Shown here piece after piece: positions 38,346 through 49,283 of a stretch of DNA of 64,000 nucleotides. This stretch comes from Luteimonas terrae (GTDB lineage: Bacteria; Pseudomonadota; Gammaproteobacteria; Xanthomonadales; Xanthomonadaceae): assembly GCF_004358165.1 (NCBI RefSeq), contig NZ_SMTG01000002.1, forward strand, positions 1,054,001-1,118,000. Reading direction: 5' to 3'. The position numbers were made by a program, and so were the translations under genes. The notes under the pieces were generated by a model that saw nothing but the letters and a program-made list of their open reading frames with translations, did not search any database and was not told the DNA's origin. Each line of letters begins with the position of its first letter. The stretch's first letter is position 1.

Positions 38346-39833
38346 TCAGTACCCGCTCTCCTTCAACGCCAGCCGCACCTGCTGGTGGGTTGCCTGTACC
38401 GCCTGCGACGGCGCGCGGCCCATCAGACTCACGACGACGATCGCGACCGTCGCGACGATCACGCCCGGCACCATTTCGTACAGCGCGTTGCCGGTGAACT
38501 TCCACAGCACCACGGTCACCGCGCCGGCGGCGATGCCGGCGATCGCACCGTTGCGGTTCATGCGCTGCCAGAACAGCGACAGCACAACGACCGGGCCGAA
38601 GGCCGCGCCGAAGCCGGCCCAGGCGTAGGAGACCAGGCCGAGCACGCGGCTGTCGGGATCGCGCGCGATCCAGATCGCCAGCAGCGCGATCGACAGCACC
38701 ATCAGGCGGCCGATCCACACGAGCTCACGGTGGCCCGCCTTCGGGCGCAGGAAGCCGCGGTAGAAGTCTTCGGTCAGCGCGCTCGAGCACACCAGCAGCT
38801 GGCACGACAGCGTGCTCATCACCGCAGCGAGAATCGCCGACAGCAGGATGCCCGCGATCCACGGATTGAACAGCAGCTCGGACAGCACGATGAAGACGCG
38901 CTCGGGGTTGGCGTCCACCGGGCCGGCCTGGCCTGGATTGGCCGAGAAGTACGCCACGCCGAAGAAACCGGTCGCCAGCGCACCGCCCAGGCACAGGATC
39001 ATCCAGGTCATGCCGATGCGGCGCGCGTGCGGAATCGTGCGCACGCTGTCGGCGGCCATGAAACGCGCGAGGATGTGCGGTTGACCGAAGTAGCCGAAGC
39101 CCCAGGCGAGCGCCGAAATCACCGCGACGATGCCGCCGGCGCCGATCCAGTCCAGATGACCGGGATCGACCTGCTCGATCAGCGCCAGGCTCGGACCGAC
39201 GCCGCCGTTGCTGACCACCACGATGATCGGCACCAGCAGCAGCGCGAAGATCATCAGTGTGGCCTGCACCATGTCCGTCCAGCTCACCGCCAGGAACCCG
39301 CCGAACAGCGTGTAGAGGATGGTCGCGGCCGCGCCGTACCACAGCGCCTGCGCATACGGGATGCCGAACACGCTCTCGAACAGGCGCGCACCGGCGACGA
39401 TGCCCGACGCGCAATACACGGCGAAGAACACCAGGATCACCAGCGCCGAAATCACCCGCAGCAGCTTCTGGCGATCCTCGAAGCGGTGGGTGAAATAGTC
39501 GGGCAGCGTCAGCGCGTTGTGCGTGCGCTCGGTGTACAGGCGCAGCGGACCGGCGACGAAGCGCCAATTGAGATACGCGCCCATCACCAGTCCGATCGCG
39601 ATCCACGCCTCGGACGCGCCGGTGAGGTACAGCGCGCCCGGCAGCCCCATCAGCAGCCAGCCACTCATGTCCGACGCGCCCGCCGACAATGCGGTGACGT
39701 AACTGCCCAGCGAACGCCCGCCGAGGATGTAGTCGTCGAAGGTCTTGGTGCGATACCAGGCCCAGAAGCCGATGGCGACCATCAGCAACAGGTATCCGGC
39801 GAAGGTGACGAAAAGCGGCGTACTGACGTTCAT
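38346..39833 (-). CDS. putP: sodium/proline symporter
   Basis: 495-residue SSS-family transporter with about 13 membrane helices. Identifying segments are ILGGRSLGSYVTALSAGASD (Na+ site region), GWLLMGLPGALYLTGASEAW, GFGYFGQPHILARFMA and SYAWAGFGAAFGPVVVLSLF. PutP imports proline with Na+ for catabolism or osmoprotection; no putA is nearby. Single gene with repeats on both sides. Confidence 0.94.
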   Translation of the reverse strand: MNVSTPLFVTFAGYLLLMVAIGFWAWYRTKTFDDYILGGRSLGSYVTALSAGASDMSGWLLMGLPGALYLTGASEAWIAIGLVMGAYLNWRFVAGPLRLYTERTHNALTLPDYFTHRFEDRQKLLRVISALVILVFFAVYCASGIVAGARLFESVFGIPYAQALWYGAAATILYTLFGGFLAVSWTDMVQATLMIFALLLVPIIVVVSNGGVGPSLALIEQVDPGHLDWIGAGGIVAVISALAWGFGYFGQPHILARFMAADSVRTIPHARRIGMTWMILCLGGALATGFFGVAYFSANPGQAGPVDANPERVFIVLSELLFNPWIAGILLSAILAAVMSTLSCQLLVCSSALTEDFYRGFLRPKAGHRELVWIGRLMVLSIALLAIWIARDPDSRVLGLVSYAWAGFGAAFGPVVVLSLFWQRMNRNGAIAGIAAGAVTVVLWKFTGNALYEMVPGVIVATVAIVVVSLMGRAPSQAVQATHQQVRLALKESGY

Positions 39834-39941
39834 GCAGACTCCCCGGCCGCGGCACGCGGCGGCAGGGGTCGAAGCTTACAAGGGATGGGCGGCGATGGCG
39901 GGGAACGGATGGCTCCGCACGAAGAGCTTCGCGCTGGAGAG

Positions 39942-40106
39942 CCCTCCCCCGCTTGCGGGGGAGGGTTGGGTGGGGGCAAACGATCCGATCAGGAGGTCAA
40001 CGCGTCGCGCGGAACACAGGACTGAAACATGCCCGCCGCAACTACGGACTGACGTCTGCCTGTTTGCCCCCATCCCAGCCTTCCCTCGCGTGGCGGGGGA
40101 AGGGGC
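39942..40106. repeat. paired inverted repeat, CCCTCCCCC family
   Basis: The left arm (39942-39981) is CCCTCCCCCGCTTGCGGGGG followed by AGGGTTGGGTGGGGGCAAAC. The right arm (40062-40106) begins GTTTGCCCCCATCCCAGCCT and ends in a GGCGGGGGAAGGGG palindrome half. They face each other across 80 bases. This fills most of the 311-base gap between folP and putP, in which no gene is visible. Confidence 0.8.
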
Positions 40107-40144
40107 AGATTCAAGCGCAGGACCAAAGTGCTCGCTTGTCAGCC

Positions 40145-41044
40145 TCAGACGTCATCGGGCCACTGGATCGTCGGCTTCGCCGTCGCCACGCGCGGTTTCG
40201 GCACCGCGTCCACCGCCGCCCATACCTTCAGCGCGTCGACGGTCGCCGCCACGTCATGCACGCGCAGGATCCGCGCGCCGTACTGCGCGGCGATCAGATG
40301 CGCGGCCACCGAGCCCGCAACGCGATCGGCCGGCACCTCGCGTCCGGTGAGTTCACCGATGCTGCGCTTGCGCGACAGCCCGGCCAGCACCGGCACGCCC
40401 AGTTCCCCGAAACGCTGCAATTGCGCCAGCAAGGCCATGTTGTGGGCGGTGGTCTTGCCGAAGCCGAAGCCGGGATCGACAACGATGTGCCGGCGCGCGA
40501 TACCCGCCATTTCGGCCGAGAAGATCCGCTCGGCGAGAAAGCGGTGCACGTCGCCGACGACGTCGTCGTAATTCGGCGCGTCCTGCATGCCGCGCGGCTC
40601 GCCGAGCATGTGCATCAGCACGACCGGCACGCCCAGTGATGCCGCGGCTTCCAGCGCACCCTCGCGGCGCAGGCCGTAGACGTCGTTGATCATGCCGGCG
40701 CCGGCCGCGACCGCCGCGCGCATCACCTCGGGCTTGGACGTGTCGATGCTGATCGGCAATGCGGTCTGCGCGGCCAGCCCTTCGATCACCGGCACCACGC
40801 GGCGCAGCTCCTCCTCGACGGACACGTCTTCGGCGCCCGGGCGCGTCGACTCGCCGCCGATGTCGAGAATGTCCGCGCCCTCGCCTGCGAGTCGCACGCC
40901 GTGGGCGATCGCCGCTTCGGTCGTGTCGTGTGCGCCGCCGTCGGAGAACGAATCCGGCGTGACGTTGACGATGCCCATCACGCGCGGACGGTCGAGCCGC
41001 AGCACGCGGCCGTTGCAGTCGAGCTGGGGTGCGGTGTCGAACAT
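40145..41044 (-). CDS. folP: dihydropteroate synthase
   Basis: 299 residues. It joins para-aminobenzoate to dihydropterin pyrophosphate in folate synthesis and is the sulfonamide target. Conserved motifs are RVMGIVNVTPDSFSDGG, ILDIGGESTRPGA, PISIDTSKPEVMRAAV, MINDVYGLR, and VVDPGFGFGKTTAHNMALL with LAGLSRKRSIGELTG. In E. coli folP directly follows ftsH; here two tiny genes lie between. Its ATG overlaps the stop of the upstream small gene (TGATG). Confidence 0.96.
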   Translation of the reverse strand: MFDTAPQLDCNGRVLRLDRPRVMGIVNVTPDSFSDGGAHDTTEAAIAHGVRLAGEGADILDIGGESTRPGAEDVSVEEELRRVVPVIEGLAAQTALPISIDTSKPEVMRAAVAAGAGMINDVYGLRREGALEAAASLGVPVVLMHMLGEPRGMQDAPNYDDVVGDVHRFLAERIFSAEMAGIARRHIVVDPGFGFGKTTAHNMALLAQLQRFGELGVPVLAGLSRKRSIGELTGREVPADRVAGSVAAHLIAAQYGARILRVHDVAATVDALKVWAAVDAVPKPRVATAKPTIQWPDDV

Positions 41045-41244
41045 CAGCGCGTCGCCTTGTCGTTCGGGGCCTCGATCGTGACGACACGCCGGCTTAGACC
41101 GAAGGCCACGCCCAATGCGACACCGATCGCGACGCCCAGCGACACGCTGCCCAGGGCCGATCCGATCGCCACGCCGATCGCCACGCCTGCGCTGATGCCG
41201 ATCGGCAGCAAGGGGTAACGGGTCCTGGACTGTGATTCCGACAT
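41044..41244 (-). CDS. small glycine-zipper membrane protein
   Basis: 66 residues from ATG 41244. A single long segment of alternating glycine/alanine/valine (IGISAGVAIGVAIGSALGSV followed by SLGVAIGVALGVAFGL) with GxxxG spacing predicts a membrane-inserted glycine zipper. The ends are charged (MSESQSRTRYP; RRVVTIEAPNDKATR). Function unknown. The stop overlaps the folP start by one base, so it is probably translated together with folP. Confidence 0.7.
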   Translation of the reverse strand: MSESQSRTRYPLLPIGISAGVAIGVAIGSALGSVSLGVAIGVALGVAFGLSRRVVTIEAPNDKATR

Positions 41245-41317
41245 GGCGTGCTCCGGCGGCGTTGCGTGAAGCCGGACTCTGGCCGTTCGATGCAGCGTTC
41301 GCAAGCCGCACAGCGCT

Positions 41318-41530
41318 TCAGCCGCCTTGCGCGCTATGAAACGCGACCGGTGCATTCGCATGCCCGTCGCCGATGCCGTGCTCGGCCTCGAGGAACGCGA
41401 CCTGCGCCATGGGCTTGCGATCCGCGACGCCGTCGGGCAGCGCAAACCAGTGCGCGACCGGCTTGCCGCACGTCGTCTCGATCGACGGGAAACAGGACGC
41501 GGGCCCCGTCACCTTGTCGTCTGTCGCCAC
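41318..41530 (-). CDS. DUF4287-type small protein
   Basis: 70 residues from GTG 41530, chosen because AGGAG lies about 6 bases upstream. The sequence KVTGPASCFPSIETTCGKPV ... HWFALPDG ... LEAEHGIGDGHANAPVAF follows the DUF4287 pattern (a FPSIE start and an EHGxGxGHANA end). Function unknown; homologues are common in bacteria as short stand-alone proteins. It lies between ftsH and folP. Confidence 0.72.
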   Translation of the reverse strand: MATDDKVTGPASCFPSIETTCGKPVAHWFALPDGVADRKPMAQVAFLEAEHGIGDGHANAPVAFHSAQGG

Positions 41531-41560
41531 GACCTGCTCCTGTTGCCCAAGCCGGAAACG

Positions 41561-41590
41561 CGGAAGGCCGGGATCAGTCCCGGCCTTCCG
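41561..41590 (-). terminator. terminator after ftsH
   Basis: Perfect 13-bp stem CGGAAGGCCGGGA / TCCCGGCCTTCCG with a TCAG loop, 19 bases after the ftsH stop on the minus strand. It indicates that folP and the two small genes are not simple read-through of rlmE-ftsH. Confidence 0.75.
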
Positions 41591-41609
41591 TTCGACACAT
41601 GTGCAGCGG

Positions 41610-43535
<1,926 letters not shown>

Positions 43536-43586
43536 GTTTCGGGGTTCTCGTGGAGAGTTCGGTGGCGCATTCGAGTCGGGGTCATG

Positions 43587-44219
43587 CTACTTCATCACCG
43601 CCAGCTTGCCCTGCGCCAGGGCATAGACTTCCGGCGAACGTTGCCGCGATGCAGCGGGCTTGCGGATCGACAGCTTGGTATATCGCTTGCGCAGGTTGCG
43701 CACGTAGTCGTCGAACTCGGTGCCCTGGAACAGCTTGATCAGGAACGTGCCACCGGTCCGCAGGTGGTGGTCGGCGAAGTCCATCGCCAGCTCGGCCAGA
43801 TGCATGGCCCGCGGCTGGTCGACGGCGTCGATGCCACTCTTGTTGGGGGCCATGTCGGACAACACAAGGTCCACCTGTTGCCCGCCCAGCGTGGATTCGA
43901 GCGCCGAGAGGACCGCATCCTCGCGGAAATCCCCGTGAAGGAACTCCACGCCAGCCAGCGATGGCATCTCGAGGATGTCGAGCGCGATCACGCGCCCGGT
44001 GTCGCCCAGCGACTGCCGCACCCACTGCGACCAGCCACCGGGGGCCGCGCCCAGATCGACGACGACCATGCCCGGCTTGAGCAGGCGGTCGCGTTCGACC
44101 AGCTCCTCGAGCTTGTAGGCGGCGCGCGAACGCAGGCCGTCCTTCTGGGCCTTCTTGACGAAGGGATCGGAGAAATGTTCTTTCAGCCAGCGCTGGCTGC
44201 TTTTGCTGCGGGAGGCCAT
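43587..44219 (-). CDS. rlmE: 23S rRNA (uridine-2552 2'-O)-methyltransferase RlmE
   Basis: 210-residue RrmJ/FtsJ-type enzyme that 2'-O-methylates U2552 in the ribosomal A loop. The SAM motif [17 protein letters not shown] is canonical, and the catalytic K-D-K-E tetrad is suggested by [41 protein letters not shown] and the final [11 protein letters not shown] 44219 gives [11 protein letters not shown], the expected start. Co-transcribed with ftsH; divergent from yhbY. Confidence 0.96.
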   Translation of the reverse strand: MASRSKSSQRWLKEHFSDPFVKKAQKDGLRSRAAYKLEELVERDRLLKPGMVVVDLGAAPGGWSQWVRQSLGDTGRVIALDILEMPSLAGVEFLHGDFREDAVLSALESTLGGQQVDLVLSDMAPNKSGIDAVDQPRAMHLAELAMDFADHHLRTGGTFLIKLFQGTEFDDYVRNLRKRYTKLSIRKPAASRQRSPEVYALAQGKLAVMK

Positions 44220-44301
44220 GGACGGCTCGGAAAGCGGAACGGGTGCGTCCGGTGGCCATGATATCCTGCCGGTCGCTTTCATTCCCCCGATCGGTTCATC
44301 C

Positions 44302-44607
44302 ATGAGTAATGCCCTGACCGCTGCCCAGACCCGTTTTCTGCGCGGCCAGGCCCATGGCATCAAGGCCATGCTGCAAGTGGGTGCCAAGGGCATCACCGAT
44401 GCATTCGTCGCCGAGATCGACGGTGCGCTCGAGCACCACGAACTGATCAAGGTCAAGGTCGGTGCGTCCGACCGCCACGAGCGCGACGCGATGATCGCCG
44501 ACCTCGCGCAGCGCACCGGCGCGGCCCTCGTCCAGCGCATCGGCCACGTCGCCGTGCTGTACCGCCAGAGCACCGACCGCCGGCAGATCGTGCTGCCGCG
44601 CGCCTGA
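44302..44607 (+). CDS. yhbY: YhbY/CRM-domain RNA-binding protein
   Basis: 101 residues, a single CRM domain that in E. coli associates with pre-50S ribosomal particles. It contains [20 protein letters not shown] followed by VGAKGIT, the HELIKVKV strand, and the final GHVAVLYRQ. The start at ATG 44302 matches the family. Divergent from rlmE across 82 bases, the usual proteobacterial layout. Confidence 0.93.
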   Translation: MSNALTAAQTRFLRGQAHGIKAMLQVGAKGITDAFVAEIDGALEHHELIKVKVGASDRHERDAMIADLAQRTGAALVQRIGHVAVLYRQSTDRRQIVLPRA

Positions 44608-44613
44608 GGCTGC

Positions 44614-45003
44614 ATGCAGCTCAACCTCGAATCGCCCGATTTCGATTACGTTCTGCGCGGCGCCGACGGCCGCCAGGCGCTGGTCAACGACCGTCGCCTC
44701 GACCGCAGCTTCATCGTCTCCGCGCGCAGCCTGGTCGAGGACTGGCCGGTCACCGACGTGCGCAAGCTCGATGTCGATGCCCTCGCCGCCGTGCTCGCGC
44801 TCGAGCCTGAAGTCGTGCTGCTGGGTACCGGCGATACACAGGCGTTTCCGCCTCCCGCGACGATGGCCGCCTGCCTGTCGCGCGGCATCGGCCTCGAAGC
44901 GATGACCAACGCCGCCGCGGCACGCACGTTCAACGTGCTGGCCGGCGAAGGCCGCAAGGTCGTGGCGGCCTTCGTGCTGCAGGGCAGCGTCTCGGACGAC
45001 TGA
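44614..45003 (+). CDS. Mth938-like (DUF498) domain protein
   Basis: 129 residues. The fold is recognisable from [40 protein letters not shown] and [20 protein letters not shown] with [11 protein letters not shown]. The family includes the mitochondrial complex I assembly factor NDUFAF3; bacterial roles are poorly defined. It begins 6 bases after yhbY, so the two form an operon. Confidence 0.88.
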   Translation: MQLNLESPDFDYVLRGADGRQALVNDRRLDRSFIVSARSLVEDWPVTDVRKLDVDALAAVLALEPEVVLLGTGDTQAFPPPATMAACLSRGIGLEAMTNAAAARTFNVLAGEGRKVVAAFVLQGSVSDD

Positions 45004-45009
45004 CCGGCG

Positions 45010-45912
45010 CTAGTCGCGCTCGTCGGAGAACGTGACCAGTGTGATGCGTCCTTCGAGCGGCGCCCGGGTCAGATCGTCGGGTCCGAGCCAGACGTACTCT
45101 TCGTCATACACGCGTCGGGGCACGCGCATTACACCGTCGTCGTCGACACTGACTTCGCCGGCGAGCCAAGGCGTCAGCATGCCGCCCGGGTCTGCGTCCG
45201 CCCGCACCCGCAGACCCTGCACCTGTGCCGGCACGCAGCCTCGATCCACTGCACTCGCCTCCGGCGCCAGCGTGGCGAAACACAGTTGCGCGCCGTCGAA
45301 CGCGATCCGCAGATGACCCCATCCATAGGGGTTGGACCCGAACCATGCGTGCGCGGGATCGCGCACGATCACACGCGCCAGCTCCCAGGTGCCCAGCAAT
45401 GCGCCGACCGGTGGGCGACGCGCTTCGAGGTTTTGCGCGATGCCCGGGGCGTCGAACGCCACGCTGCGGTAGAAGGCGACCGAACGGGGCTGGAGCCTCC
45501 GGTCCGCGACGGCGACATCACCGAGTCTGCAGACCAGCAGCCCGTCCCTGTCGTCGCGGGTCAACACCCGCTCATCGCGATTGCGCTGCCGGAGCACACC
45601 CAGCTCCCTGTCGCGGACCAGCAGGCGAACGCCATCCTCCACCGGTTCGAATCGGCCGAACTCGGAACGCGCCGGCCCGGTCGCATCTGCAGGCCGCAGC
45701 TCCACCGTGGCATCCGGTCGGAACACCAGTTTGAAGTTTTCGACGCCGCGCGGATTGGTATCGCGCGCGTCGATCCGCGCATTGCCGCAGGCCTGCCAGG
45801 TGCCCAGCAAATCACTCGCCGTCGCGGAGGCAGCGCCCGACATCGGCTCGGCAGCCTGCAGACCGATTGAAGGCGCCATCACCGCAGCCAGCCACAAGAC
45901 GGATCCCTTCAT
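45010..45912 (-). CDS. hypothetical secreted protein with an internal repeat
   Basis: About 300 residues. A signal peptide is evident (KGSVLWLAAVMAPSIGLQAA). Two LLGTW motifs (LLGTWQACGNARI and LLGTWELARVIV) start two similar beta-rich halves, which suggests a duplicated lipocalin-like or META-like unit. No family was recognised with confidence. ATG 45912 is preferred over GTG 45915. It is convergent with the yhbY/Mth938 operon; only 6 bases separate the stops. Confidence 0.65.
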   Translation of the reverse strand: MKGSVLWLAAVMAPSIGLQAAEPMSGAASATASDLLGTWQACGNARIDARDTNPRGVENFKLVFRPDATVELRPADATGPARSEFGRFEPVEDGVRLLVRDRELGVLRQRNRDERVLTRDDRDGLLVCRLGDVAVADRRLQPRSVAFYRSVAFDAPGIAQNLEARRPPVGALLGTWELARVIVRDPAHAWFGSNPYGWGHLRIAFDGAQLCFATLAPEASAVDRGCVPAQVQGLRVRADADPGGMLTPWLAGEVSVDDDGVMRVPRRVYDEEYVWLGPDDLTRAPLEGRITLVTFSDERD

Positions 45913-45915
45913 CAC

Positions 45916-46327
45916 CTACCTCATCTCTGTGCGCTCGCCACAGACGATGCGCGCAGGCGCGCACCTGCGCCATCCGGAGAATGACCCGGCAGGTGTGGGA
46001 ATCGGCAGCGGATACAGCGCGAGGAAACTGCCTGCGCCTGCTGACGAACGGATCACGTTCCGTTGTCAGGATCGAGGCAGTGCAACGCACGACCTGTTGA
46101 AGCGTGTCATCGCAAACGCCCAGCGCGCTGCCCTGGGATCCTCCCGCGATCGAATCTCGGGGCCGGATTCAGATCACGCACATGGATCCCATCGTTCGCC
46201 GGGATGACGGTTCTGAGTGCGAAGCTTTCCCAAACATCCCGTCGCCGCAGCGAACGCTGGGGCCCATTTTGAGCTTCGCGCGATGCGGGTCGCGACTCGT
46301 GATCCGACAATCCGGGCGTGGCGACGC
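45916..46327. other. gene-poor region with degenerate CGTCATCCC repeats
   Basis: No credible gene. It contains a diverged CGTCATCCC-family arm at 46182-46209 (ATGGATCCC ... GGGATGACG). A second relative at about 46250-46285 (CAGCGAACGCTGGGGCCCAT then TTTGAGCTTCGCG) resembles the arm of the element at 12111. The inverted segments GCGAAGCT and AGCTTCGC frame the second copy. Confidence 0.6.
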
Positions 46328-46380
46328 TCAGCGCGCCGGCAGGTAGATCATCGGAGCGACCGGCTTGCCGTTGTAGCGGG
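46328..46380 (-). pseudogene. duplicated 3' end of nlpD
   Basis: 53 bases match the last 53 bases of nlpD (46479-46531) at 50 positions. Read on the minus strand it encodes RYNGKPVAPMIYLPAR and a stop codon, against RYNGKPVDPMIYLPAR in the real gene. The 98 bases between the two copies are not nlpD-like and hold a strong hairpin (46384-46422, GACGATGCCG / CGGCATCGTC). It is too short to be functional: a remnant of a local duplication. Confidence 0.75.
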
Positions 46381-46478
46381 TGAGACGATGCCGTGCGCGG
46401 TCCACTGGACCGCGGCATCGTCGAACGCACGGCGCGCTGCGCCGGGTTGGGGATCCGCCCGTGAGGAGACGGGTCGTC

Positions 46479-47228
46479 TCAGCGCGCCGGCAGGTAGATC
46501 ATCGGATCGACCGGTTTGCCGTTGTAGCGGATCTCGAAGTGCAGCATGTCGCGCGCCGCACCGGTGCGGCCGAGTTCGGCGATCTGCTGGCCGGCCCGCA
46601 CGCGCTCGCCTTCGTTGACCTTGCGCACGCGATTGTGGCCGTACGCGGTCAGCCACTGCTCGTCGTGCTTGATGATGATCAGCTCGCCGTAGCCGACGAG
46701 GCCGGCGCCGGAATACACCACCACGCCATCGGCCGAGGCGTTGACCGCCTGGCCAGCGGTGCCCGCGATGTCGAGGCCCTGCTTGGTCGGGTCGTTGGCG
46801 ACGTAGCGCCCGACGATCTGACCGGCCGTCGGCCACTGCCAGCGGAAGGGACTGTTGACCGGCGGCGCGGCGGCCGGCTGCGGTGCCGACTGGGTCGGTC
46901 GCACGGTGGGACGCTGCGCAGTCGTGCTGCCCGAACTCGCCGGGCGCGCGGGCGCCGCACCGCCGCCGCCGGGATACAGACGCAGGCGCTGACCGGGGTA
47001 GATCGTGTACGGCGCGCGGATGTTGTTCCAGGTCGCCAGATCCAGCGCGCTGATGCCGTTGTTCGTCGCGAGGCGGTAGAGGGTGTCGCCGCGTTGCACG
47101 GTCACCGACTGACCGGGCTTGGGCGTGGATGCCGGGCGCGTCGCACTGCTCCCGCCTTCGCGGATCACCGTGCTGGTGCCGCAGGCCGTCATCAGGCCCA
47201 CCGCGAGCAACACCCAGAACTTCCTCAT
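46479..47228 (-). CDS. nlpD: NlpD-like LysM/degenerate M23 lipoprotein
   Basis: 249-residue outer-membrane lipoprotein (LMTAC lipobox). A LysM domain (VTVQRGDTLYRLATNNGISA to IYPGQRLRLY) is followed by a Pro/Ala/Thr linker and an M23 domain. In the M23 domain the metal-binding histidine region reads KQGLDIAG rather than HxGxD, while TAYGHN and LHFEIRYNGKPV are kept. This is the degenerate pattern of NlpD, which activates the amidase AmiC rather than cutting peptidoglycan itself. It is coupled to yqaA by ATGA. No rpoS follows. Confidence 0.9.
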   Translation of the reverse strand: MRKFWVLLAVGLMTACGTSTVIREGGSSATRPASTPKPGQSVTVQRGDTLYRLATNNGISALDLATWNNIRAPYTIYPGQRLRLYPGGGGAAPARPASSGSTTAQRPTVRPTQSAPQPAAAPPVNSPFRWQWPTAGQIVGRYVANDPTKQGLDIAGTAGQAVNASADGVVVYSGAGLVGYGELIIIKHDEQWLTAYGHNRVRKVNEGERVRAGQQIAELGRTGAARDMLHFEIRYNGKPVDPMIYLPAR

Positions 47229-47809
47229 CCACGCATCTCCCACCAGATCAGAGCAACGGCCACCAGGCCCACCATCAGCCAGCCCAGCCACTCGATGTAG
47301 CGCTTGAGCACCGGCTCGAGTTTCGGCCCGCCCCAGGCCATGAGGCCGGCGACGAGAAAAAAGCGCGCGCCACGGCCGAGCAGCGACCCGACGATGAACG
47401 GTAGCAGCCCGACTCCGAGCGAACCCGACGCGATCGTGAACACCTTGTACGGAATCGGGGTGAACGCTGCGATGAAAACGAACAGCAACCCGTGTTCGAG
47501 GAACAGCGCCTGGATCTGTTCGAACGCGGGCTGCCAGCCCATGCGCACGATCCAGGGCCACGCCAGATCCAGCGCGAAGTGGCCGATGACGTAGCCCAGC
47601 AGACCGCCGACCACCGAACCCAGCGTGCACAGCAGTGCGAACTTCCACCACGCCTGCGGCTTGGCCAGCGACATCGGCGCGAGCATGACGTCGGGCGGAA
47701 TCGGGAAGATCACCGATTCGGCGGCGCTCATCAGCGTGAGGTAACGCGGTGCGTGGCGGTGGCGGGCCCACCCGAGGGTGGTGTCGTACATCCTTGCAAA
47801 CAACTGCAT
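47225..47809 (-). CDS. YqaA/DedA-like (VTT domain) membrane protein
   Basis: 194-residue inner-membrane protein of the SNARE-associated/VTT group. Markers are SAAESVIFPIPPDVMLAPMS, GSVVGGLLGYVIGHFAL, FTPIPYKVFTIASGSLGV and LLGRGARFFLVAGLM. DedA relatives move undecaprenyl phosphate or other lipids; the function of this branch is unsettled. The start overlaps the pcm stop by one base, and the stop overlaps the nlpD start. Confidence 0.87.
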   Translation of the reverse strand: MQLFARMYDTTLGWARHRHAPRYLTLMSAAESVIFPIPPDVMLAPMSLAKPQAWWKFALLCTLGSVVGGLLGYVIGHFALDLAWPWIVRMGWQPAFEQIQALFLEHGLLFVFIAAFTPIPYKVFTIASGSLGVGLLPFIVGSLLGRGARFFLVAGLMAWGGPKLEPVLKRYIEWLGWLMVGLVAVALIWWEMRG

Positions 47810-48501
47810 CAGTCCACGTATCCCGACAACAACGGTACGAATGCGACGGCGGCGACATCCTGCTGCTCGATGCTGCCGTCCTCGCGCTTGCGCAGGATCA
47901 GCAGGCGCTGCGAGCCCGGCGTACCGACGGGCGCCACGAGGGTGCCCCCAGGCGCGAGCTGCTCGGTCAGCGCCTCGACCAGCGCCGGTCCCGCCGCGGT
48001 GACGATGATCCCGTCGAAGGGGCCGTTCTCCGGCCAGCCGATGCGGCCATCGTCGTGCTTGCTGCGCACGTTGAGGCCCAGCGAACGGAACCGCTTGCGC
48101 GCGATGCGCAGCAGCTCGCCGATGCGCTCGACGGTGTGCACTTCGATGCCGAGCGCGGCGAGGATCGTCGCCTGGTAACCGGAGCCGGTGCCGACTTCGA
48201 GCACCTTCTGCGGCAGACCGTCGACGAGCAGCGCTTCGGTCATACGCGCGACCACCCACGGCTGCGAGATCGTCTGGCCGTGGCCGATCGGCAGCGCGGT
48301 GTCCTCGTAGGCGCGCGTCGCCAGCGCTTCGTCGACGAACAGATGGCGCGGCACGGTGCGGATCGCATTGAGTACGCGCTCGTCGGTGATGCCGCCACCG
48401 GGATGCGCGCCGTCGCGCAGACGTTCGATCAGGCGGTCGCGCACGCGCTGCGAGGTCATCCCGACGCCGATCGCCTCGGGCTGCAGGCGCAGACGCGCCA
48501 T
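47809..48501 (-). CDS. pcm: protein-L-isoaspartate O-methyltransferase
   Basis: 230 residues. It repairs isoaspartyl damage using SAM. The motifs are [20 protein letters not shown], the SAM loop [19 protein letters not shown] and [23 protein letters not shown] 48501 overlaps the surE stop (ATGA); GTG 48504 is an alternative. Part of surE-pcm-yqaA-nlpD, a conserved stress-survival cluster. Confidence 0.95.
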   Translation of the reverse strand: MARLRLQPEAIGVGMTSQRVRDRLIERLRDGAHPGGGITDERVLNAIRTVPRHLFVDEALATRAYEDTALPIGHGQTISQPWVVARMTEALLVDGLPQKVLEVGTGSGYQATILAALGIEVHTVERIGELLRIARKRFRSLGLNVRSKHDDGRIGWPENGPFDGIIVTAAGPALVEALTEQLAPGGTLVAPVGTPGSQRLLILRKREDGSIEQQDVAAVAFVPLLSGYVD

Positions 48502-49283
48502 CACGATTGCGTGGCCTTCAGATCGGCTTCGAGACCGCCGACCCAGCTCGCGACGTGTTCGAGCGCCTGGTAGCGCGTGAGGTCAACGTGGATCGGCGTG
48601 ATCGCGATGTGCTTCGTGCGCACGGCGTGGAAATCGGTACCGGGGCCGGCGTCCTGCTCGGGACCGGCGGCGCCGATCCACCACCAGGTGCGGCCGCGGG
48701 GATCGTCCAGCGAGGTGCACGGCTCGGCGCGATGGCGATTGCCCAGACGCGTGACTTCGAAACCGGCGAGTTCGTCCCACGGCACGTCGGGCACGTTGAC
48801 GTTGAGGATGGTGTCGGCCGGCAGCGGATCGGCCTTCAGGCGCGCGACGATCTCGACCGCGGCGCGCGCGGCGGTTTCGTAATGCTGACCGTCGTGGTCG
48901 CGCGTGACCAGCGACATCGCGACCGCGGGCAGGCCGAGGAACCGGCCTTCCATCGCGGCGGCGACCGTGCCCGAATAGATCACGTCGTCGCCGAGGTTGG
49001 CGGTGTTGTTGATGCCCGAGACCACGATGTCCGGTTCGACGTCGAGCAGACCGGTGATCGCCACGTGCACGCAATCGGTCGGCGTGCCGTGCACGCGCCA
49101 GGTGCCGGCGTCCACCTGCACGGTGCGCAGCGGCATGTCGAGGGTCAGCGAATTGCTGGCGCCGGAGCGGTCGCGATCCGGTGCGACGATCAGCACCTCG
49201 TGGCCGGCATCACGCAGCCCCTGCGCGAGAATCCGGATGCCGGGGGCGTCGACGCCGTCATCGTTGCTGACCAGTACGCGCAT
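48501..49283 (-). CDS. surE: 5'-nucleotidase/polyphosphatase SurE
   Basis: 260-residue metal-dependent nucleoside-monophosphate phosphatase. The opening [19 protein letters not shown] has the metal-binding NDDG, and [35 protein letters not shown] and [10 protein letters not shown] follow. ATG 49283 gives the canonical N terminus. First gene of the surE-pcm-yqaA-nlpD unit and divergent from the smr gene. Confidence 0.96.
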   Translation of the reverse strand: MRVLVSNDDGVDAPGIRILAQGLRDAGHEVLIVAPDRDRSGASNSLTLDMPLRTVQVDAGTWRVHGTPTDCVHVAITGLLDVEPDIVVSGINNTANLGDDVIYSGTVAAAMEGRFLGLPAVAMSLVTRDHDGQHYETAARAAVEIVARLKADPLPADTILNVNVPDVPWDELAGFEVTRLGNRHRAEPCTSLDDPRGRTWWWIGAAGPEQDAGPGTDFHAVRTKHIAITPIHVDLTRYQALEHVASWVGGLEADLKATQS

